Shown here: piece by piece, positions 44,567 through 56,300 of the stretch
How the letters are laid out: the number at the start of each line of letters is the position of its first letter
Numbering within the stretch: position 1 is the stretch's first letter
DNA from: Aspergillus flavus
Taxonomy: Eukaryota > Ascomycota > Eurotiomycetes > Eurotiales > Aspergillaceae
Reading direction: 5' to 3'
Length of the DNA: 64,000 nucleotides
Assembly (NCBI RefSeq): GCF_009017415.1
Contig: NC_092406.1
Location: 4,960,001 to 5,024,000, forward strand
The notes under the pieces: model-generated
What the model saw: the letters and a program-made list of their open reading frames with translations, nothing else
Databases searched by the model: none
What the model was told of the DNA's origin: nothing
Program-made: the position numbers and the translations under genes

Positions 44567-46829
44567 TCACATTGCCATCCATGGACTCGTTCCTGAATGT
44601 CCTTCTGAGCCCTCGAAGAAATTTTGAATCATGAAGCCCCCGGCCGCGTCCAGGAGTTCCGCATTAGACATGCCTTGTGGATACCACGTAAAGCTATCCT
44701 CTAGCCCCATCGATAACGGGTTGTATATTGCTTGGTTTTGAGCACCGGGAGGCGGGGCCCAGAGACGAGAAGGGCGTGTCACGGCCGTTGTTGGGTTCGG
44801 GCTAATATTTTGAGTCAAGTCAACAGCATGACCTTGTTCTATTTTACGTCAGTCATGAACCCTTGGCAACTGGGACAAAAATGAAGAGGAAGAGGGGTAG
44901 GCAGCATGTCTCACCGAGGAGCTTCTGTAATACATTCCGTGCACGAAACGCCATATCATGCGACGACCCAAGACTCTCAAGACAATCCACAGCCTGTTGG
45001 AGATGTCCCTTCCATGATGGAGCCATAGTATGAGTCGGGCTATAGATGTAACAGGTGGCCTGCACAAAGCTCGCTGTGATCAACCAGTATGTCGCATACC
45101 ATGCGAGACCCCGTTTTCTACTATCCGTATGGTTGAGAAATCCACATATAGACGTGACACATTCATCAGCTGCAGATAGGCACGAATTGATCGGGCCCTC
45201 TGATGTACTGATGGCTGATCTTGTAGCTATAGCCTCGAATAAAAAGGGCCGATTGAGAACGATACGCAGGTGGAAAGACCTCCACAGAAGAACTCTCTTA
45301 GGCAACTCCAAGTGCGGTTCCAGATTGACCTCTTGGTTGAAATATGGGGGCAGGTCCTTCCACCAATTCCCGATACTCTCTTCTAGTTTCACAGCTCTCT
45401 CATATCTTGGAACATGGTGCGTGAGAAGCTCCACCTGAACGGCATTTGCAATCTTAGCTAGCTTGACTTGAGCAATGAGAGCAGATGTGATAGTGGGCCC
45501 AGGCTTGCACTCAGGCAAATGCTCCATATCAACCGCAATATCCTGGTCATCCAGGTTTGCTGGGAGGCGAATGTTCACTCCAACTAAAGACACTGCAGGC
45601 CTCCCGAGAGTCAGCTGAGCCCCGGAAACGAAGACAAACAGTGTCCACCAAACGCGTCGGCGGATCTCCATAGTGAAGGGCGATGTGCTTGGCATGCCGA
45701 ACTCACGGTGCAAGCCGATTGCAAGAGCCATGCTGAAGCCGATGCCGATAAGAATGAACCCCGCGTTAGGCTTGTTCCGCTTTTGCAAGTAATTGGCCAT
45801 TATAACAATAGCTTGCACGTAGCTCAAAGACCCTTTCTCGAGGACATCCATCGTTAAGTGTCTACGTGCTTCCTTGTAGAAAGGAATGTCGCATTTGGTC
45901 GCGTTAGAATCACCAACGAATGCACCGATAGCAAGGACCGTGTTATATAATAGCGGCCACGAACCGTCCCGCGGCTTAGCCAGGGCACCTATAATTCCTT
46001 AGCAAAGCTGATACATACCAGGCTCGTGCGCAAGGCATACCCGATATTCGCGCACGAAAAGTCCCTTCATGTAAGATGGGATACGCAGGATGATAGAGAG
46101 CGAAATAATCATCAATATAACGGCTGACTGTGGCCATTGACTGGGATCGCGCGGCGGGGAAATCATCCTCATCCAATGACGAGGGCGTGTTCACGCTGTT
46201 CAGTGGAAGGTACAGTGGAAGAGATTGCAGAAATTTCAACGCAGCTATTCCGGACTGCGGTCCTGTATACCCAGCCTTATGCGGGTCAGCAGTTAAGAAG
46301 CCCATACCGTCGATTGAGTTATCGAAGTCTTGAGACTCGTCAAATTCATAGTCTTCTGCGTTGCTGTGTTCAGTGAAGTTTGTCGGGAGTTGCTCAGTAT
46401 GGTGTTCCACCTCAGTACTCAGCTTGGTATCCTGGCTTGTATTTACCGGTGCTACCTGGCGACTCTCTCGTACAGTTCGAAGTGCTTCTTGCAAGTCAAC
46501 TGTAGGGAGGTACGTCCTCCAGGCTTTTTCCATGTCCTGCCGAAGTTGTTCATATTCTTGAAGACGCCTTCAGTAGTTTATGTAAGTAAATATATTCCGG
46601 CCATTCAACGATTATAGCCGGGTAATATAACTCAAGCCTATGACAGACAGCCTCACCTTTGCAGTGACGATAATTTTTGCGACGGGGACGAGTACCGGCA
46701 TGCTTTTGCATCTCTGATACAGTTGGCGCAAGTATCATCGCCGGAACATCGAACTTTCCGGCGTTTGCACTCATCGCACGCAAATGTTTTGCGTAATATC
46801 CGACGAGTTCGAATTGAATCATTCATCAT
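44567..46829 (-). CDS. Zn2Cys6 transcription factor
   Basis: Four exons are read, 46829-46657, 46567-46041, 45988-44915 and 44838-44567, with introns of 89, 52 and 76 nt, giving 681 residues. The DNA-binding zinc cluster CxxCx6Cx5CxxCx6C is at residues 18-44 (CDECKRRKVRC..CANC..C). A short coiled-coil-like linker follows (QRRLQEYEQLRQDMEKAW), as in dimeric Gal4-type proteins. An acidic stretch precedes the fungal_trans region, recognisable from YFALYHPAYPILHEGTFRA, LYNTVLAIGAF and IGFSMALAIGLHREF to RRRVWWTLFVF. The C-terminus is Pro/Gln-rich and may activate transcription. It is the obvious pathway regulator for the adjacent dehydrogenase, SDR and transporter, whose promoters share a CGG-N8-CCGAAG palindrome. 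No copy was seen in its own promoter. The open frame upstream has no further ATG, fixing the start. Confidence 0.9.
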
Positions 46830-47320
46830 GCTGAGCTTATGTATATATTGAATGCGACATATTGGATCGGTCAATGATTCGGAGGGACGAGGCGAAAGAC
46901 ACGGACTCGGACATGGTGCGCGGGAAGCCGACTACGAGCTAACCTATTTCAGGTTAGTCCATCTTCTCTCCACGGGGTGTCTACCTCAGGCCCTCAGGCA
47001 CCAAAAAGCCAAAGTCAGCAACAGATTGGGGGAATTCCAATAGGGGAGGAAAATGAAAAATAAGTCTATTCATATGTGTACCTTCGTGTATATAGGTTTC
47101 TTACTTTAGGTACCTACTTCACTAGCAATATAAATTACTAATTAATTCAAAAACTATTAATTCAGGATACGTCGCTCAACGCATATCCTTTAAAAGACAA
47201 GGAAAGTGCCGCCAACTCGGACTTAGGTCAACTATTGTCCTGTCGTATTCAGGGCCACTTTGCAAAAGTAAAGACAGAGAAGGAACTGTTTCCCCAATCC
47301 CCCACACAGTATCATTGGCT
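46830..47320. other. Regulator promoter / BYS1-like 3' flank
   Basis: This is the upstream region of the Zn2Cys6 gene. It is AT-rich around 47080-47170. No element was recognised, and no CGG-N8-CCG palindrome is present. Confidence 0.35.
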
Positions 47321-47830
47321 TCAAAGCTTGAATGTCAAGGACGTAACTAGAAGGCAGCTATGAGTTGCTTCTGACCAAGGATGAACTTGAGAACAGTGCT
47401 CATTGCCGGGGGCGCATCTGATGGAGGGGCAGTCTTTGGATGAGGGCTGAACAGAGAAGCCACGCGTGGTAAATTCAGAGGGTAGTTGGAGGTCAGCACA
47501 TGAGACATCCCAATCGACTTTGTCGCCGTTCATTTCATACTCGAATTGTATGACATCGTTTGCTTTTAGGTCAGGCTTTGTTGAGACTTTGATGCAAATG
47601 CGGCTGTCCTTTGGATTCACACGCCATACTTCCTCGTACGTACCACCCCCAGCAGAAAGCGTATGCATGCTGCCTTCTTTATCGGCCACTGACCAGGCAT
47701 AAATTGGGGCGGGTAGACTGTTGACAATCTTGACGGCTCCGAGGCTGCGAGGTAAAATGTCATCGATTGGTTGACTGAGGACAGTGGAGAGCAATTCCAA
47801 AAAGAAGGTAAAAACGGTGAAGAACAGCAT
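47321..47830 (-). CDS. BYS1-like secreted protein
   Basis: A single exon of 169 residues. A hydrophobic signal peptide (MLFFTVFTFFLELLSTVLS) precedes a beta-rich domain: VKIVNSLPAPIYAWSV, TLSAGGGTYEEVWRV, SRICIKVSTKP, IQFEYEM and a Cys-containing end (DVSCADLQ, CPSIRCAPGNEHC). This order matches the fungal BYS1 (yeast-phase-specific, thaumatin-like) secreted family, where VxNxxxxPVYxWSV and the sugar-like beta sandwich are typical. The function of the family is unknown; members are abundant culture-filtrate proteins. The start is the first ATG at the signal peptide. Confidence 0.75.
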   Translation of the reverse strand: MLFFTVFTFFLELLSTVLSQPIDDILPRSLGAVKIVNSLPAPIYAWSVADKEGSMHTLSAGGGTYEEVWRVNPKDSRICIKVSTKPDLKANDVIQFEYEMNGDKVDWDVSCADLQLPSEFTTRGFSVQPSSKDCPSIRCAPGNEHCSQVHPWSEATHSCLLVTSLTFKL

Positions 47831-48559
47831 TTTCGCGGAAGATGGCCGCCCGATTGTTATTTGCTATGAAACCAATCAAGATAGTCTTCAGTAATATTCT
47901 TGTTTTATGAATCCTGGGGTAGAGTAAAGAGACGAGAAGACTCTCAGTTACGAAAGCTCTAAAGGTACTATATATTCTATTTGAGACTACCTCCTCGTGG
48001 TGAATTTGGCAGCTATTTAGGATGGATAGTCACATTCCCTAGCTCAAGAACAATAGTCCACCAATTCCCACTGGGCTATTTTGGGCGCCCTGCAATTTAG
48101 TATATTCTACATATTCACTCTCAGCCTCCTCTATGTAAAGCCTTCGTACGATAGGTAGGGTTTCACTAGCTTCATTCAATGAATCCCTTAATAATGTGAA
48201 CCAGCGGAAGCCCTAACCGGGGACACATTTGTGAAACGATGGCTAAACAGGATGTGGACTACATCCACCCATCATTATTGTCAACAAACAAAGAAGACAT
48301 ATGGAGTAACATCTCCCGATATCTTTGAGAAATGGAATGTTATTATGTGCGTCAATGGCTTCTAAGGTACAATCAATCACATTGTAGTATAAAAATGCCT
48401 GAAACAGTGGCGTCCTAAGAGTGCCTATGAAGATTCTCCCTAATGGTGACTGCTTAGCAAGAACAACTGGCTTAACATTGGGTGGTAAGTTGCTATTACA
48501 TCATCGTATCTGTTTAGCCCTCTTGCTTTCAATATCATTGAGCCTCATATTTATTAACT
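47831..48559. other. Intergenic, nothing recognised
   Basis: About 730 bp between the BYS1-like promoter and the P-loop relic. No gene or repeat was recognised. Confidence 0.35.
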
Positions 48560-49627
48560 GAACGTCTTCGATATGGCCCCCATGTTGCTCTAAGTCGGTA
48601 AGTCCAATTCCTTCTCGATGTAGGCCACATAAGTAATGTTGTTCACAACAGGAACTGTGATCAGAGTAATATCAATGTTGTGATACTCCATCAGACGTTT
48701 CAAGCCCTAAGCCGCAACAGTATCACTCGCTGTTAGTACGAACGGACACGACAAGCTGCCGGAACTGCGGTGGGTCCAAAGCGGGCATGATGTTGTAGAA
48801 ACCAAGGAGACACGACCCAAACTCGACAACAATAACATCAAGAGTCCATTTTGTTCAATTCATGCAGGATGCCCAGCGACACCTCAACTATCTCATTTAG
48901 GTTTACCGCAAGTTGTGGGTAACCAACCATCTGCGAAACCTAGAACTAGCTCAGCCCCTGTGGCAGACAAACAACGCAGCTCGTTCAAAAGAGCAACTCC
49001 AGATGATTTGGCGCCGGCTACTCGGAGTCCTCCGGACTTAGGATGTTGGATTATATTTCGAACTGTTGTGGTTTTCCCGGTGTTTGACGCGGTACCGGCG
49101 ACTACCACTATGGGCGCTGACTGGCTTAGAGTCTGGCGTTTGGGAATCGTTGAGTGTTTGATGTCCATAGGAGCCCCAGCTTTTAGTATACTACCGAGTA
49201 CTGGGACTTGAACCGGTATCTCTTCATCGTCAAGGGAAACCTCAACCAAATCCACTATTCCGGTCCTGCTAACATAGGACAAGATAGTAGTACTGGGCCG
49301 GATACCCCAGTAGCCACCTCTACGCTTCGTCGCAACTTTCCTGCTCGCGACCGCACTTGGTGATAGCTTGAAACCCAATGGTCTCTTCGATCAACCATCC
49401 TACCATTTCTCAAATCGTCTCACCCTTAGGCCCATCAATAAAAGGCCGACACAGAACAGTATAGCTGTCACTGATCGGCGGACAGGAATGAACGCATAAG
49501 CTCTGTAACTATGCCGTTCCAGAATGTCTCTTCGTGAAATGTGAATTAAACTGGGAAAGGATGACCCTGGTGCTATTGAGAACATGACTGTATCACCGGG
49601 GTTGTCTCGTGTTGCACTGTCAGACAA
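48560..49627 (-). pseudogene. Relic of a P-loop (DUF1611-like?) protein
   Basis: The clearest block, 49378-48893, reads VVVAGTASNTGKTTTVRNII (Walker A), then GLRVAGAKSSGVAL and LVLGFADGWLPTTCG. This resembles bacterial and fungal proteins with GTxxxxGKTT..R..AAK..G..DF.DAGLPST. The frame then shifts, and further pieces follow in other frames: DVIVVEFGSCLLGFYNIMPALD, then GLKRLMEYHNIDITLITVPV and NNITYVAYIEKELDLPT. These are interrupted by in-frame stops at 48707-48709 and 48590-48592. Upstream, a piece with SLIHISRRDI lies at 49400-49627, separated by a stop. The intact ancestor would have been a P-loop NTPase-like enzyme of several hundred residues. The family name is a guess and the function is unknown. 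Confidence 0.6.
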
Positions 49628-50419
49628 TTTTCTATTGCTGCATCATGTGTATGTATTGCCAGTATCATCACAATTATTATTATTATTTGCCTGTTGTTCC
49701 AACCGAATTTCTTCAAGCTGGGGGTGTAAGTTAGTTGTTTGATAAAACTCAATAGTACTGACCGAGCGCCTGTTCAGGTATCCCCATCAGTCCTCGTCAA
49801 ATTCTACCAAGTAAGATCATTTCCTTGGAACCAAGCTTTAGCTAGAATAAAGTACGAACGCCCTTTAATGATTTATGTGTGAGTTTGGAGTGTTTTTCTA
49901 TCTTGAAGAATATATAGTAGTTTCTGAACCTAAAGTGGTGCCTTGATGCCTGGATAGATAAACATATATATTGATGTACAATTGATTTCACGACTCTTTT
50001 AGTCCACATAGTTATATTATATAGATTACTCAGCAAACAACGAATTGAGGAAGTTCTAGAAAGCTCTTGTTCAGAAATCGTAACTTGGTCAGTACTCGGG
50101 CTAGAAGTATCAGTAAATGCCCTTGCACACGACGAAACATTTATGGCAAGGGCGGTTAGCCTCTATACGCGAAGCCGCGTCAACACGGATAAGAAGCGAA
50201 TCAAAGAAATCGAGGTAAGAAAATCTGATATAGTTCTATTCTCTAATGTCTATCTGGCGTCTATGCAAATGGGCATATGGCTAGATGCAGGGATATCAAC
50301 CCCAGCAAGCAAGAGAACAAAGGTTAACCTTCAACAAAGAAACAGCACACGTTCATTGCGGATATCAAAATACGCTATCATTCAAACATTTTTTACAGGC
50401 AGGGATTGGATTTCGTCAA
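49628..50419. other. Intergenic, nothing recognised
   Basis: Upstream flank of the P-loop relic and 3' flank of mcsA. AT-rich, including a short ATT-repeat near 49673-49686. No gene was recognised. Confidence 0.35.
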
Positions 50420-51936
50420 TCATTTCTTCAGGCCCAGGAGGTTAATGCTCTTAGGACGCTCGATGGGCAGGCCGAGGGCACGGTCCCAGATGAGCTGGAC
50501 GAGAGGGCCCAGAGCACGGCTGACACCGAAGGTGACGGTGTAGTAGAGGGGCTGCTGGAATCCGTAGTGGTAGAAGAGAACACCAGACGCGGCGTCAACA
50601 TTGGGGTGGGGGTTCTTGGTCTAGTATCGTTAGCACAGGTAGCTTGGAAAAGGCCGAGACAATTATTTACCTTTCCATGTTCCGTAAGAACACCAGGGGC
50701 GATCTCGGAATTCTTCTTGACCAATTGGAAGACAGGGTTGGCCAGGACATCAGGGCGAGTGGCAGCAAAGTCCATGAGAGCCTCGAAACGAGGGTCAGGC
50801 TTGCGGAGGACACCATGGCCGTAGCCAGGGACGACACGGCCCGACTTCAGGGTGTCCCAGAGGTAGGTACGAACGTCCTCGTCAGTGAACTTGGTTCCGA
50901 TCTTCTCCTGCATGGACAGGATCCACCGCAGGACTTCCTGGGCAGCAAGGCCGTGCAGAGGTCCGGCAAGACCCAAAAGACCCGCACTGTAGCTCAGGAA
51001 GGGGTCGCTCAGGGCGCTTCCAACCAAGTGGGTAGCGTGGGCAGACACGTTACCGCCCTCGTGGTCACCGTGCAGGGCCAAGTACAGACGCAGCAAATCG
51101 TGGAAGTCCTGGTTCTGTTGACCACCTTTGCCGAGTAGCTCTGCGAAGTTGTAAGACCAATCCTGGCTCACGTCGAGAGCTTGGGTGCCAACAGCGTCGA
51201 TCTCCTCGGGGCGGAAGACCAATGCGGCGACACGGGGGATCTTGGCCAGCAACGAGATGCTGTCGTCGAATGTGGGCTCCCAGTAATCGGCCTTGTTCAG
51301 GCCCTTCTCGTAGGCCTTGGCGAACTGCGACTCAGTGTTCAGAGCAGCGACGGCGATCGACAGCTGTGTCATGGGGTGCATGTTGCGGGGGAAGGACTTA
51401 ATGAGGTCCAGGATGTGCTGAGGGAGGTGGGACTTCTCGGCCAATTCGCGCGAGAAGGCGCGCACCTGGCTGGTCGAGGGGACCTGTCCCGTCAGGAGGA
51501 GCCAGAACATGGCTTCGGGCAACATCTCGGTACCGGAGGTACCCTTAGGGAGCTCCTTCTGACAATCCTTGATGGTCTTGCCGTGGAAGCGGATCCCCTC
51601 ATCGGGATCAAGGACCGAGCCCTCCCAGAGCATCGACTTGAGACCACGCATACCACCAATGACATTGGCAACTTTGACCTCACCAATCACATCGTCACCC
51701 CGTTGTTTCACCTGCTGGAAGAGTTCACGTTTGGCGGGGATGACCGCCTTGAGGGCGGACTTCAGATCGGGTTCCGCCGTCGCATAAGATCTGCGAGAGG
51801 TATACTGAGCCAATAGGCGCGAAGACTGTCACAATGGCTAGATTTAGTCTTTGCATTAGGGTGATACCAGTTACGATCGGGAACTAACCTGAGCCAGCTT
51901 GGTAGCATGGCGAGTGGTTCGCATGGGCATGGCCAT
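50420..51936 (-). CDS. mcsA: 2-methylcitrate synthase, mitochondrial (citrate synthase family)
   Basis: Three exons are read, 51936-51889, 51825-50671 and 50620-50420, with introns of 63 and 50 nt, giving 467 residues. The enzyme condenses propionyl-CoA (and acetyl-CoA) with oxaloacetate, the first step of the methylcitrate cycle that detoxifies propionyl-CoA. Citrate synthase motifs are [36 protein letters not shown] with catalytic His, [25 protein letters not shown] and GVSRALGPL. The presequence ([41 protein letters not shown]) and the long [19 protein letters not shown] segment match Aspergillus McsA rather than the main citrate synthase CitA, which begins differently and ends in a Ser/Leu-rich tail. 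It ends in SINLLGLKK. It is divergent from EF-3. The family identity is certain; the choice of McsA over CitA rests on remembered sequence. Confidence 0.88.
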
Positions 51937-52722
51937 GGTGTGTTTTATTTATTGATGGTGGAGAAAAGGCCCGTAGAATTACACTCAACACAGGAGCACT
52001 GCTTTGTGTCGAAGTCTAGCGGGGAGGACGATGGGAGTTTTTAAATTTAGAGTGAAGGTACACAAGGAAGAGAAGAAAACAGCGAAAGGAGGGAGCACGA
52101 ATTATACGCCGAGGGCCCCCTTGCACGCCAGACCGATTTGAACGCCCGGTTGGCCGCGGAGGAACGGTGAAGGTGACAGGAAGGTACCGAGGCAATCCAA
52201 CGGCTGCATGCGGAGTGTCCAACCAACACCCATCATTCTTTTCTAAGGGTCTAATCACACCACTTCTCTCTCACGGTCGGATGGAAGGATGTAATTGCTA
52301 GTATGGCTCTACTACTATACCTTTTATAGGGAATAAAGAGACATAATTTTTCTATATTCTTGACCCCTATGAATATTTGTTTTTGTTGTTGTTACCGAGG
52401 GTCGGGTATTCCTCCAAAGGGATGTGATGGACCATATGCTTCGGGATAAGCTGATAGTCGATCATCGGCAGACGGGATGATTGTTTAATCCACTGTATGT
52501 GGGTTAGGATAGACGTGCGAACTACATCGATCAAGAAGAGCTCTATAGAAGTGTTCCATAACGCAACAGCAAGGGATATAAAATCGGCTACTCCTCTCCA
52601 TGTATTCAGATTGATTGTTTGGATGAGAGACTCCGTCCCCGTCACGATATCCGCGGGTTGGCGGATCCGGCGTGCGGGGTAATCCCGATGTGGATTAGCC
52701 TTCCTCGGGGTGAAAGTTCTTT

Positions 52723-52735
52723 ATGCCTGAGGCAT
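52723..52735. promoter_or_regulatory. TGCCTGAGGCA palindrome, copy 1
   Basis: ATGCCTGAGGCAT, a perfect palindrome about its central G. It lies 70 bp from copy 2 and about 590 bp upstream of the EF-3 ATG. Confidence 0.45.
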
Positions 52736-52792
52736 GAACGCCAAGCCAGCACCGCCACATACGGCACCTGGCCAGACCAATACAAGCCATCC

Positions 52793-52804
52793 ATGCCTCA
52801 GGCA
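52793..52804. promoter_or_regulatory. TGCCTCAGGCA palindrome, copy 2
   Basis: ATGCCTCAGGCA, the reverse-complement version of copy 1. Confidence 0.45.
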
Positions 52805-52888
52805 CCCAGCACCCACCGGGGCTGAGCCAACAATCAGGGCCCACGCAAAGGCGGTGTATTCTGATTGGTGAAAATCCTGCTCCCCTGC

Positions 52889-52898
52889 GCCTCAGGCA
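52889..52898. promoter_or_regulatory. GCCTCAGGC element, copy 3
   Basis: GCCTCAGGCA, 95 bp after copy 2, lying between the two CCAAT boxes. Confidence 0.4.
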
Positions 52899-53320
52899 GA
52901 GATTTTTACCCGCGCCCAATCACAAAGGAACTTATCAGCGGCCCAAAAAAAAATAATCGCCGCCCCGCCATCATTATCAGTGATCTTTCTTTCCAGTTCA
53001 GCCTGGATTTTTTCCTTTCCCTCTTGTCTCTTCACTCTCCCCTCTTTCCTTTCTCTTGTTCATATACCCTGTTGTTTGTGTTGAAGACGGATCCTCGTCC
53101 AGAGGCCGATCTGACGTTTGGATTTTCTTCAAAAAGTTTTGAATTTTGTGTAGATTTTCTTTTCTGTACTTTTCATTTCTCCTTTGTGGTATTTTCAATT
53201 TTCCACCAGGCTCCGACGACGCCGCTTTAGTGGCTTACCGACTTAGCGCAAAGGTTGAAGCGAAAGAACACACTCCGGCGAGAGACGCACTGCATTTAAG
53301 ATCGCCCTATATATCAGAGA

Positions 53321-56300
53321 ATGCCTCATTCCGAACCTACCACCATGGCTACCGCTGTTTCCAAGACCCCATCTACCGTCCCTCCCACCCCAGAGGAGAT
53401 CTCGTCCCTTTTTAACACCATCTTTACCGCAGAGACCTCTCAGCAGTCTCTCGATGCATCCTACGCCTTGACCAATTTGTTGATTCAAAGTGTCGGCTGT
53501 CTCGGCTTTCAAAAATACGACGTCTTGTCGCAAGTCAAGAAGGCGGCGAGCGATAAGAAGAATGGCGCCCGCCGTGAGAGTGCCATGCTGATCATCGGCG
53601 CTCTGTTCGAACGTTTCCCCCGCGAACACCCTCTGAGCGAAGTCATATTCCTCCTCCAAGACGGCGGCGTGCTTGATATTGCCCTCGATGCGTTGGCCGA
53701 CAAGGGCGCAGTGGTTCGCGACGCCGCTCAGTATGCAATCGATGCCTTGTTTGCTGGCCTCAAGCCCGAATCGATGGCCAATGGCCTCCTTCCTGCCCTG
53801 TCTGCTTATCTCAGTCGCGGCACCGGTAAGTGGCAGGGCTTTGTCGGCGCATACTCCCTCATTGAGAAGATGGCCGTCAAAGCGCAGATGGGTAACGGAA
53901 CCATGGAAGAAGAGCGTGAGAAGGATATACTGCGCGAGGCGATGGGCAAGACTCTGAAAGACTTGATTCCTCTGGTGGAGTCCGGCATGCACGATCTAAA
54001 GGCTGAAGTGGCTAAGCGGGCTTGCAAGGCCATGAACGCGGTTACCACTCTGTTGTCCAACGATGATGTTGCCCCTCGTATCCCTCTTTTGATCAAGACC
54101 ATGGAGCAGCCGTCCGAGAAGACCCTACAGGATGCCATCCATGCCTTGTCGCAAACCACTTTTGTCGCCATTGTTACCTCTCCCGTTCTGGCCTTGCTCA
54201 CTCCATTGCTGGAACGCTCGCTGAACGCCCCGACAACACCCCAAGAGACTTTGCGTCGCACTGTCGTGGTTGTGGAGAATCTGACAAAACTCGTGCATGA
54301 TCCCTCCGAGGCACGTACCTTCTTGCCCAAGCTCATCCCCGGTGTACAGGCTGTCAAGGATCGTGCTTCCCTCCCGGAAGTTCGAGAGCTTGCCACCCGC
54401 GCCTTGAGCGTGATGGAGAAGGCCATGAGCGACAGCAATGTTCACGCTGGATCTGTCACCAAGACCACTCCGGATGAGGTTCTCGCCGTCTTGGATGCTC
54501 AGATTCAGGCCAACGGCGGCCTTGCTGTGCCCGAGGCGCATACGCTTTTCGAGCTCGGTAAGACTTACATCGCGGAGATGGTCCGTGAAGATGTGAACTG
54601 CCGCATGCACGACCGTATTCCAATCTGTGTCGCCCCCTACCTGCGTGGTTTGCTACCGGAGGATAAGCACGACGCTGTCGCCTCCGCTCTTCAGGCACAT
54701 TTCATCGAGGAAGATCACCGCAAGTTTGGCAAGCCCGAACCCGATGATCCCAATGAGGTCGAGATTGTCAACGCCAACTTTTCCCTCGCCTACGGTGGAA
54801 TGCTTCTTCTCAACCATACCAACCTGCGTTTGCTGAAGGGTCACCGGTATGGTCTTTGTGGTCGCAATGGAGCTGGCAAGTCTACTCTCATGCGCAGTAT
54901 CGCCAACGAGAAGCTGGAGGGCTTCCCCCCGCAGGATGTTGTTCGTACCTGCTTTGTCGAGCATAACCAGGGCGAGGATGCCGACCTGAGCATCATCGAA
55001 TACGTCTCCAAAGACCCCAAGATTGCAGAGGCTGGCCAGGAGCACATCAGTCAGGTGCTTCTCGAATTCGGCTTCACCGATGGCCCTGAGGGTCGCCAGT
55101 CGCAACGTGTTGGATCGCTGTCTGGTGGTTGGAAGATGAAGCTTGCGTTGGCCCGTGCCATGCTCATGAAGGCGGATGTTCTACTTCTGGACGAACCGAC
55201 TAACCACTTGGATGTTGCCAATGTGAAGTGGTTGCAGGAATACCTGAAGAAGCACACTGAGATCACCAGTTTGATTGTCAGTCACGACTCTGGATTCTTG
55301 GACGAAGTCTGCACGGACATTTACCACTATGAAAACAAGAAGCTCGTCTGCTACAAGGGTAATCTGGCTGCTTTCGTCAAGCAGAAGCCCGAGGCAAAGA
55401 GCTATTACACCTTGTCTGCCAGCGCTGTTCAGTTCAAGTTCCCTCCCCCTGGTATTCTGTCCGGTATTAAGTCCCAGACCCGTGCCATCCTCCGGATGAC
55501 CAACTGTTCCTACACCTATCCCGGTGCCTCTAAGCCATCCCTGACTGACGCATCGCTCACCCTAACACTGTCTTCCCGTGTTGCTATCATTGGAGGAAAC
55601 GGTGCTGGTAAATCTACTTTCATCAAGATGCTTACCGGAGAGACCATCCCGCAAACCGGCAAAGTTGAGAAACACCCCAACCTTCGTATCGGTTATATTA
55701 AGCAGCACGCTCTCGAGCACGTGGAGATGCATCTGGAGAAGACCCCCAGCCAGTACCTCCAGTGGCGTTATGCTAACGGTGATGACCGCGAAGTGTACTT
55801 GAAGCAGACCCGTATCCTTACCGAAGAAGATAAGGCTCAGCTGGAGAAGCCGGTCGATCTCAAGGATGGCAGGGGCCCCCGTCGCATTGAGGCCCTTATG
55901 GGTCGACAAAAGTGGAAGAAGTCCTTCCAGTACGAAGTGTAAGTTATCGCTGCCTACTAGTCTCCGCGCGCCACCGCTAACAGAAACCATAGCAAATGGA
56001 TTGGTCTCCTTCCCAAGCACAACACCATGATCTCCCGTGAGACCCTGCTTGAACTTGGATTCTTCAAGCTGGTTCAGGAATTCGATGATCATGAGGCTTC
56101 TCGTGAAGGTCTCGGATTCAGAAACTTGGAACCTCCCGAGATCTCGAAGCACTTCGAGGACGTTGGTTTGGATCCTGAGATTGCCAATCACAACCAAATC
56201 TCTGGCCTTTCTGGTGGTCAAAAGGTCAAGGTTGTGTTGGCCGGAGCCATGTGGAACAACCCTCATTTGCTTGTGCTGGACGAACCCACCAACTTCTTGG

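Larger units (their letters stand above)
51937..53320. promoter_or_regulatory. Divergent mcsA/EF-3 promoter region
   Basis: 1.4 kb separate the two divergent genes. The EF-3 side has three palindromic GCCTSAGGC elements (listed separately) and CCAAT boxes near 52863 and 52914. A strongly CT-rich tract lies at about 52985-53050, typical of the start region of highly expressed Aspergillus genes. The 5' leader between about 53065 and 53320 contains no upstream ATG. Confidence 0.55.

Noticed and set aside
50420..51936. Annotation as the main mitochondrial citrate synthase CitA
   Set aside because: The N-terminus and the region around [18 protein letters not shown] fit Aspergillus McsA and not CitA.
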